DNA from: Halonotius pteroides
GTDB taxonomy: Archaea; Halobacteriota; Halobacteria; Halobacteriales; Haloferacaceae
Assembly (NCBI RefSeq): GCF_003605635.1
Contig: NZ_QMDW01000025.1
Span: 1 to 37,905, forward strand
DNA: 37,905 nt
Direction of reading: 5' to 3'
Position numbers and translations under genes: made by a program. The number at the start of each line of letters is the position of its first letter. Position 1 is the stretch's first letter. The notes below the pieces were generated by a model, which was not told the origin of the DNA, searched no databases, and was given only the letters and a program-made list of their open reading frames with translations. Below, in pieces: positions 32,187 to 37,905 of this stretch.

Positions 32187-33479
32187 TTAGCTCCATGGGA
32201 GGATCTCCGGTCGCTGCCGGGCGTACACTGCTGTTCCTGCGAGTAGTAGTCCACCCCCCGCAAAGGGAATGATCGAGAGCAGTTGGACGCCATCGTCGGC
32301 TGTCACATCAACCGGCAGCTGATATGTTTCGGACATCCGCGAGATGCCCCGTTCGTCCTCGTAGCTGAAGTCGAGATCTGCGGCGTACGTTTTCGGGTTG
32401 GCATCGGTCGTTGCGGACAGCCCAAACGTTACCGTCGCAGATTCACCGGGGTCAAGTGACTCGATATAGCCATCGTCATCATCGCTATCGAGCGGGGCAC
32501 TCGTGCCCAAACTCGCTTGGATATCGGTGAGTCGCTGGTCGCGGTTGTTGGTTACTGTGACTGCCACCAGCCGAGCGGAACCGACTGCGACTGTGGAATT
32601 TTTGACACCGACGTTGAAATCGTTACGCTGTGAGCCAACTCTGGCTCCGACTGAGAGATCCTCATCTCGGCCATCGATCCCCTGTTTGTCGGTATATGTG
32701 GCATGCCCGTTGAGGTTGTATAATCTCGCTGGAGCACCCGATCCAACCCTAACCTCGTAGGTAACCTCTGTCGTCTCACCCGGTTTGAGTGAATCGATGC
32801 GTGAAACAGCCCCTGTCCCACTCCCGAATCTAATTTCCGGGCTCTGTGAGGAGAGTGACACAGCGACATCCTCCGCGGCTTTACCTCCCGTATTCTCCAC
32901 AGTTACCGGGAAGAGACCTGTTTCGTCGGCTCGCAGCTGCGTATCATCAGCCCGTGTTAGTTCAAACTGCGGGTCGTCGCTGATCTCAAAGGTGACTGTT
33001 TCAGTTCGTGTCTCAGTCGCCTCCTGTTCGGTGAACTCTCCCATCGTGCTTGTATAGGAGAATTCCATGTCAACAGTGGCTTTATACCGTCCTGGTTCTG
33101 CATTTTCAGGCACGTCGATCTCAAATCGTGCCGACCCAGGCCTGGCTTCACTCACCGATCCGATAGAGTGCTCGGGTGTTTCAACTGTCACTGGTGTGCC
33201 GCCAGCATCAAGTTCGACAACAACATTTCGAGCTGTGGTAACCCGCTCACGGTTCGCCGGCGCACCAGTGTTTATTTGTGCATTATTAGCAACTTGTACC
33301 GAGAGCGTCGTCGTTGTTCCGGGTTCTAACGTTGGTTCCGGCACGTATGCGTTTACATCTGGATCGCCGCTCGGAACAAGCGCGGTGCCGACTCCGGCGG
33401 TACTTCCGATGATAAGCAGCATTGATAGTATCGTGATTGCAACAATTCGGCCGACTCGTGATCGGTTGTGGTATTCCAT
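32187..33479 (-). CDS. Exported protein with repeated Ig-like (NEW3/CARDB-type) domains
   Basis: A 430-residue exported protein: a signal peptide (IVAITILSMLLIIGSTAGVGTAL), several beta-rich domains with PGxTxTLxVxVxNN patterns (at about 45, 170, 285) typical of NEW3/CARDB and COG1361 S-layer-type proteins, a C-terminal transmembrane helix (LLSIIPFAGGGLLLAGTAVYA), and a short RQRPEILPWS cytoplasmic tail. It is encoded directly before the RND exporter and may act as its extracytoplasmic partner. The ATG giving MEYHNRSR is chosen over an upstream extension because a TATA-like GATAGTATT precedes it. Confidence 0.82.
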   Translation of the reverse strand: MEYHNRSRVGRIVAITILSMLLIIGSTAGVGTALVPSGDPDVNAYVPEPTLEPGTTTTLSVQVANNAQINTGAPANRERVTTARNVVVELDAGGTPVTVETPEHSIGSVSEARPGSARFEIDVPENAEPGRYKATVDMEFSYTSTMGEFTEQEATETRTETVTFEISDDPQFELTRADDTQLRADETGLFPVTVENTGGKAAEDVAVSLSSQSPEIRFGSGTGAVSRIDSLKPGETTEVTYEVRVGSGAPARLYNLNGHATYTDKQGIDGRDEDLSVGARVGSQRNDFNVGVKNSTVAVGSARLVAVTVTNNRDQRLTDIQASLGTSAPLDSDDDDGYIESLDPGESATVTFGLSATTDANPKTYAADLDFSYEDERGISRMSETYQLPVDVTADDGVQLLSIIPFAGGGLLLAGTAVYARQRPEILPWS

Positions 33480-33819
33480 AGTATAGGAACTTGCACACAA
33501 TACTATCCGCACAGTATTAAATCTGCCGCACTGCGTAATCGAAGAGACCATATGCACTCTATGGACATATCAACCGTTTGAGCACGTGAGAATACCCCAT
33601 ACAACAGCTCATGACTCACACCGAACAAATGCAACCCGTGCTCTTCACACCTGTATCGAATGTATAGTATTGTTCAGTACAAACATATTGGACTCACCTA
33701 CCAGTAAATGTGGTCGCCTTGCGGTCGACTGGACGGTGAGCGCTGTCAAGACAGCCTGCTGTCCGCTACGGCATCCGGCTCCATCTTGGATCACTGTGTC
33801 AGTTCGACTCCGCGACCAC
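33480..33819. other. Intergenic region upstream of the surface-protein gene
   Basis: About 340 bases, AT-rich in the first two thirds. It holds a TATA-like GATAGTATT (33499-33507, minus strand) for the surface-protein gene, and a perfect short hairpin GCTGTC-AA-GACAGC (33742-33755) between this region and the end of alaS. A plus-strand frame crosses it but runs antisense into alaS and is not credited. Confidence 0.45.
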
Positions 33820-36588
33820 TCAAACGTTCAATACGCCGCGCAGGATTTCGGGCGCGTCCTCAAGTGCGTCCTCAAGCGCCTCAACATCCGGGCCGCCACC
33901 CTGGGCGAAATCCGGCGGGCCGCCACCACCGCCGCCGACCCGGCCCGCGAGTTCGCCGACGATCTCGCCGGCGTTGATACCGGCGTCGTCAGGGACGCCA
34001 ACGACGAACTGCGCGCTGTCGCCCGCACCGCTGCCGAGGACGGCGACAGAGCCCTCCTCAACGAGGGCGTTGGCGGTCGCCCGGAGCTCATCGATATCGC
34101 TGTCGAGTCGCTGGACGACAACGGACTGGCCGTCGATCTCAACCTCGTCGGCTCCGGCGGTTGCCCGTACCTCCGCGAGTTCGTCTTTGAGCCGGTCGAG
34201 TTCCTTGCCGCGCTGCTTCCACTCGGTAAAAAACCGCTCTGCGGTCTCGGGGACATCATCAGGGTTGACATCCAACACGTCGGCCGCCTCGTAAAGGGCG
34301 TCCTCGGTGGCCTGGGTTGCCTCGATGGCGGCCTCACCGGCGGCGAAGGTGATCCGCTCGATCCCATCCTGTACCGGCTCCGTCGAGAGAATCTTGATCG
34401 CGCCGATCTCGCCGGTGCGGCTAACGTGGGTGCCACCGCAGGCCTGTGTGTCGTCGCCGACGTGGATGAGCCGGATGTTGGTTCCCGGCGGGATCCCACC
34501 CTGATAGAGGTCGAAGCCGTACTCGGCCTCGGCGTCGTTACGATGGGGCCACTCCTGGCTGACCGAGTGGTTTGCCCGCACCATCTCGTTGGCAACGCGT
34601 TCGATCTGCTTGATCTCTTCGCGGGCTAACCGATCGTAGTGTCGCACATCAAGACGGGCGGAGTCAGTGCGTTTCTGGGCTCCGGCCTGCCGGATGTGGT
34701 CGCCGACGACCTGTCGGGTTGCGTGGCCGATAATATGAGTTGCGGTGTGGTGGGCCATGAGCTGCCGGCGGCGGTCGGCGTCGATCTGTCCGCGGACGAA
34801 CTCGCCTTTGCCGGGGTCGCTGTCGGTGCGATGGAGCACCACGTCGTCGACGAGCTGGACATCGGTGACCTCCGCGATCGTCTCATCGCTGGCAAGCGTC
34901 CCGTGGTCGGCGGGCTGGCCACCGCCCTCGGGGTAGAACATCGTCTGATCGAGGACGACATCGTACCCCTCCCCGGCCTCAAAGACGTCGATGACGACGG
35001 CCTCGAACTCGGTGCGCTCCTGGTTGTCGTAGTAGAGCTTCTCTGTTTCGGGGAGGTCGGCAAACCGCTCGTCGCGGTCGGCGTCGTCGCCCTCGTCGCC
35101 GGCGTCGTCGTGGCGGGCGGCCACAAGCGAGTAGAAGTCGTCGGGCACCTCGACGGTGGCGTCGGTGTCGGCGGCGATCTCGGCGACCATATCCGGCTGA
35201 ATCCCGTGGGAGTCATACAGCTCAAGCAGCTGTTCAGTCGGGATCGGCTCGTCGCTGTCGGCGTACTCGGTGGCGAGCTGTTCGACCTTGCGACCGCCGC
35301 GCTCCAGCGTTTCGCGGTATTTCGCCTCCTCGGTGCGGACGATCTCCCGGATCGTATCTCGGTTTTCATAGCCCAGTCGCTCGGCCTGCATGTCGACGAG
35401 TTCGTCGAGCGGGGCGTCGATCCCGACGTTGTCGACGAGGCGTTTGGTGCGGCGCAACACCATCCGTGCGAGGTAGCCGGTGCCGACGTTCGAGGGAACG
35501 ATCTCGTCGCCGAACATATACGCGAGGGCCCGACAGTGGTCGGCGATGGCGTAGATATCCTCCAGTGGCTCCATCAGCGCGGTGAGTCGGTCGACATCGA
35601 CATCAAGACGGTCGGCGATCTCCCGGCGGGCGGTCGCCATATCCTCGGCCTCGTCGATATCCATCCGGCCGGCGAGCTTGGCGGTGCGGCCGATCAGTTC
35701 GCTTTCCTCGTCGGTGTGGTCGATCCCGGCGTGCTCCTTGAGCACCGAGATCATCTCGGGGTAGACCGCCTCGTAGACGGTTGGCGTTCCCTGGCTCATC
35801 CACGTCCAGCGTTCGAGCCCGTAGCCGGTGTCGACGACGTAGGTGTCCATGAAGGAGTAGGTGTTGCCGTCCTTCATCTCGTAGTCGCCGTCGGGATCCT
35901 GCTCCATACACATGAAGACCAGCGTCGCCAGCTCCGCGCCTTTGTAGATGACCTCGATGGCCGGGCCGGCGTTGCCGCCACCGACCCACGGATCCTCAAT
36001 GTAGGTGATTTCGTCAAGATCGGCACCAAGCGACTCAAAGAGGCCGTCACAGAATTCGACGGTTTCGTCCTTCCAGTAAACTTCGCCCTCGTAGGCGTAC
36101 TCCTCGTCGGCGTCCTCTCGGACGTTGAACGCATGGTGGCCCATCATCTCGAAGGCCATTGTGTGCCGCCCAGTCTTGCCGACGTTGTCGATATCCTGCA
36201 TTCGGATACAGGGCTGGCTGATGCAGAGCGGGTTGGCCGGCGGCGGCGTCTGCCCGCTGGTGACCAGCGGCTGGAAATCGTAGATCGACGCCTGCGTTAG
36301 CAGCACGTCGTCGCGCCAGCGGTTGGCGGCGACCGGGTAGGGTGCGATGCGCTCGTGGCCGTTGTCCTCGAAATACGAGAGGAAGGCCTCTCGCATCTCC
36401 TCAAGACTGTGTGGCTCTGCGAAGCTTTCCTCGCCGATAAATCGGTAATCCTCACACGGTGGCTCCCCGCAGCGTTCTCGATCGTGGTCGCGTGTCCAGA
36501 AGAACGCCCCACAGGAGGGACACTCCTTCCGGACGAAATCTTCCGCCGCAAAATAATCGAGACGGTACTCCGCTTCGAGATCACTCAT
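33820..36588 (-). CDS. alaS: Alanyl-tRNA synthetase
   Basis: A 922-residue archaeal AlaRS that charges tRNA-Ala. The N-terminus has an archaeal-specific zinc-like segment ([23 protein letters not shown]). The class II catalytic core follows ([18 protein letters not shown], then [12 protein letters not shown] and [11 protein letters not shown]). The editing domain has HHTATHI and the CGGTH zinc motif. The C-terminal domain ends in a Gly-rich [18 protein letters not shown] segment, the usual C-Ala signature. Length and order match archaeal AlaRS. A short possible antitoxin gene lies 67 bases upstream on the same strand. Confidence 0.98.
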   Translation of the reverse strand: MSDLEAEYRLDYFAAEDFVRKECPSCGAFFWTRDHDRERCGEPPCEDYRFIGEESFAEPHSLEEMREAFLSYFEDNGHERIAPYPVAANRWRDDVLLTQASIYDFQPLVTSGQTPPPANPLCISQPCIRMQDIDNVGKTGRHTMAFEMMGHHAFNVREDADEEYAYEGEVYWKDETVEFCDGLFESLGADLDEITYIEDPWVGGGNAGPAIEVIYKGAELATLVFMCMEQDPDGDYEMKDGNTYSFMDTYVVDTGYGLERWTWMSQGTPTVYEAVYPEMISVLKEHAGIDHTDEESELIGRTAKLAGRMDIDEAEDMATARREIADRLDVDVDRLTALMEPLEDIYAIADHCRALAYMFGDEIVPSNVGTGYLARMVLRRTKRLVDNVGIDAPLDELVDMQAERLGYENRDTIREIVRTEEAKYRETLERGGRKVEQLATEYADSDEPIPTEQLLELYDSHGIQPDMVAEIAADTDATVEVPDDFYSLVAARHDDAGDEGDDADRDERFADLPETEKLYYDNQERTEFEAVVIDVFEAGEGYDVVLDQTMFYPEGGGQPADHGTLASDETIAEVTDVQLVDDVVLHRTDSDPGKGEFVRGQIDADRRRQLMAHHTATHIIGHATRQVVGDHIRQAGAQKRTDSARLDVRHYDRLAREEIKQIERVANEMVRANHSVSQEWPHRNDAEAEYGFDLYQGGIPPGTNIRLIHVGDDTQACGGTHVSRTGEIGAIKILSTEPVQDGIERITFAAGEAAIEATQATEDALYEAADVLDVNPDDVPETAERFFTEWKQRGKELDRLKDELAEVRATAGADEVEIDGQSVVVQRLDSDIDELRATANALVEEGSVAVLGSGAGDSAQFVVGVPDDAGINAGEIVGELAGRVGGGGGGPPDFAQGGGPDVEALEDALEDAPEILRGVLNV

Positions 36589-36655
36589 TACGCCTGTGTT
36601 GGCCTACGATTCGCTAAAAGCATTCCGACGACGGCTGAGAAATGGCGGTTATCAG

Positions 36656-36832
36656 TTAGCTGTCTGGCAGGTCTACAACCCGATCTGCTGCCTCGGCGTC
36701 TCGCTGTCTTCGGTCTTGAATCGCTGCGCGCATCGCTTCGGCTTCCTCGTCTGTGAGTATCCCTGCCAGTTCGCACAGCGACCGCTTCGTGTCAACTTGC
36801 TGTGTCGGCTCAGCGTTCGGTTCGTCGCTCAT
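36656..36832 (-). CDS. Small acidic protein, possible orphan VapB-type antitoxin
   Basis: A 58-residue protein, MSDEPNAEPTQQ then KRSLCELAGILTDEEAEAMRAAIQDRRQRDAEAADRVV. The SLxELAGxLTDEEAExM helix followed by an R/D-rich helix recalls haloarchaeal VapB-like antitoxin tails. No adjacent toxin gene fits: alaS follows after 67 bases and the upstream gene is unrelated. A TATA-like ATTAAT lies 25-30 bases before the ATG. Antitoxin identity is tentative. Confidence 0.5.
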   Translation of the reverse strand: MSDEPNAEPTQQVDTKRSLCELAGILTDEEAEAMRAAIQDRRQRDAEAADRVVDLPDS

Positions 36833-36856
36833 TGTTTTGACTACTGTCCTCGATTG

Positions 36857-36862
36857 ATTAAT
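36857..36862 (-). promoter_or_regulatory. TATA-like box of the possible antitoxin gene
   Basis: ATTAAT, 25-30 bases before the ATG at 36832. Confidence 0.4.
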
Positions 36863-36937
36863 TCGTATTGGCTCTACTGAAGTATTCAAATAAGAGACAT
36901 ATTTTAGTGGCTGTGCTGAATATAATGTGTTTACCTG

Positions 36938-37905
36938 TCACTTGTTAACTGAAAGATCCAACTCAACCTCAAACTTGACCGGAGAACTACTGATATCTCC
37001 TACACTTGGATTCACACTAAATTCGATTGGATTCGATGCTACTGGATCGGGCACCGATTCGAGTCCAGTTATGCTGACAATATTAACACTGTTGACCTCA
37101 ACGTTGTTCGGCATCGCTATATCAAACTCATCTCTCCCACCGTCGGCACTGAGATTTTTCACAGCAAACGTGAGTGTGTGTTCACCCCCACTCGGATGAG
37201 GGATGTCTCCTGGTTCGATATTTACACTGTTGTTTGGAAGAGTAACTGTGCTACTCTCGGTTGTTTCTATTTGGCCAACCATACTGGAGTGGACAGTGCA
37301 GATGTATGAATTGATTCTATCTGCTAACTCATCAGTGAGAGTAAATGAAAGGGTATTACCAGAGTCGTTCCAGTTGACATCGCCGTCATTCTCAAATTCA
37401 CCAGTCTGATTTCTTCCTTGCGATAACAATTTGTTCTGGTCTCCGTCACGAAATGCCAGTGGATGGATATTCCACCCCTCATTGCTGATAGTGTACCGAA
37501 CGCCTGTTTCGAGGGTAATTGTTGGATTATCTCCTCCTGATGTCTCTACGTATTCCTCATTTGTAGAGAGGACTTCCCAAGCGTTGGCTCCAACATTATT
37601 CATCGTAAACGTGGATTGTTCAGAACTGGTGGAACCGTCAGCGGTTACACTCACAGTGTCAGTGAGGTCATACGCCCTGTGATTAGCATCACCAGCTTGT
37701 AGACGAACAGTGTGCTTCCCGGGATCAAGATCCAATTCGGCTGTCGTCTGCCCCCCACCATAGTGGTAGTATCCGTTTTCTTCGTTATTTGGAATTACTT
37801 CTCCGGCCGGTAGCGGTTGCTGATCCACGAGAATGTGGAAATGCCCTGCCCCGTCACTCACGCCACTACTTGCGGGTTCTATTGTAAAGTCAGTCGCCTC
37901 CATTT
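36938..37905 (-). CDS. Partial secreted protein: DUF4399-like domain plus cupredoxin domain
   Basis: The frame runs off the window; an ATG near the edge is probably internal because it begins mid-domain. Residues from about 1-95 resemble DUF4399 (GAGHFHILVDQQPLPAGEVI and HTVRLQAGDANHRAY). Next is a cupredoxin: YTISNEGWNIHPLAF supplies the first His ligand and YICTVHSSMVG supplies Cys, His and Met in a C-x2-H-x2-M loop like amicyanin's. A beta-rich domain follows to the end. It should bind one copper and act outside the cell. The DNA is clearly AT-richer than the rest of the window, which may indicate horizontal transfer. The signal peptide, if any, lies beyond the edge. Confidence 0.78.
   Translation of the reverse strand, partial: MEATDFTIEPASSGVSDGAGHFHILVDQQPLPAGEVIPNNEENGYYHYGGGQTTAELDLDPGKHTVRLQAGDANHRAYDLTDTVSVTADGSTSSEQSTFTMNNVGANAWEVLSTNEEYVETSGGDNPTITLETGVRYTISNEGWNIHPLAFRDGDQNKLLSQGRNQTGEFENDGDVNWNDSGNTLSFTLTDELADRINSYICTVHSSMVGQIETTESSTVTLPNNSVNIEPGDIPHPSGGEHTLTFAVKNLSADGGRDEFDIAMPNNVEVNSVNIVSITGLESVPDPVASNPIEFSVNPSVGDISSSPVKFEVELDLSVNK

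Noticed and set aside
33586-34629. 347-codon plus-strand frame starting in an intergenic region
   Set aside because: Most of it is antisense to alaS; the unique first part has no domain or clear promoter.
34639-36300. 553-codon plus-strand frame
   Set aside because: Antisense to alaS. It is a by-product of GC-rich codon use; the minus-strand protein has all AlaRS motifs.

Overview
The window is a chromosomal segment of a halophilic archaeon (class Halobacteria). The evidence is strongly acidic proteins, archaeal-type alanyl-tRNA synthetase and aIF5A, a J-domain/2Fe-2S ferredoxin fusion typical of haloarchaea, a Tat/lipobox PstS, and many TATA-like boxes about 25-30 bases before start codons, as expected for leaderless transcripts. 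I cannot name the genus. Most of the window looks like ordinary core chromosome; the last kilobase and a few intergenic stretches are clearly AT-richer.

Layout. 1-3.5 kb: the end of sufB, sufD, a ferritin-like protein, a DtxR-type metal regulator, a hotdog thioesterase, a small zinc finger and a glutaredoxin-like protein. 3.7-5.2 kb: a MATE exporter. 5.2-19.7 kb: a phosphate region. It holds pstS-pstC-pstA-pstB-phoU-phoU on the minus strand, a divergent AbrB-PhoU fusion regulator, an arsenate-reductase-like phosphatase, a PAS histidine kinase, a small conserved protein, polyphosphate kinase and a PPP-type phosphoesterase. 19.7-21.1 kb: a TnpB-only IS200/IS605-type element with hairpins at both ends. 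21.2-24.8 kb: a 42-residue membrane peptide, agmatinase coupled to aIF5A, Sua5/YrdC, a Cas4-like protein and conditioned-medium-induced protein 4. 24.8-26.9 kb: a complete ECF biotin transporter (bioY-bioM-bioN). 26.9-29.7 kb: a 7Fe-type ferredoxin, a glutamine amidotransferase, an alpha/beta-hydrolase-fold protein and the J-domain ferredoxin. 29.7-33.5 kb: an RND/MMPL exporter with an exported surface-domain protein. 33.8-36.6 kb: alaS. 36.6-37.9 kb: a possible orphan antitoxin and a partial DUF4399/cupredoxin surface protein.

How the genes fit together. The phosphate block covers import (PstSCAB), control (three PhoU-domain proteins), storage (Ppk1) and possibly phosphate release (phosphoesterase). 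The most interesting signal is a recurring near-palindrome, roughly CTATAGAGG-CCTCTATAG. It lies just upstream of the predicted TATA box of the PAS kinase, the small 86-residue protein and the phosphoesterase. A weaker copy precedes the ArsC-like phosphatase, and a diverged inverted repeat lies in front of ppk1. Spacing to the TATA-like box is 31 bases in two cases and about 21 in the other two, about one helical turn apart. This suggests an unrecognised local regulon controlled by one DNA-binding protein.

No tRNA, rRNA or CRISPR array was recognised by eye.
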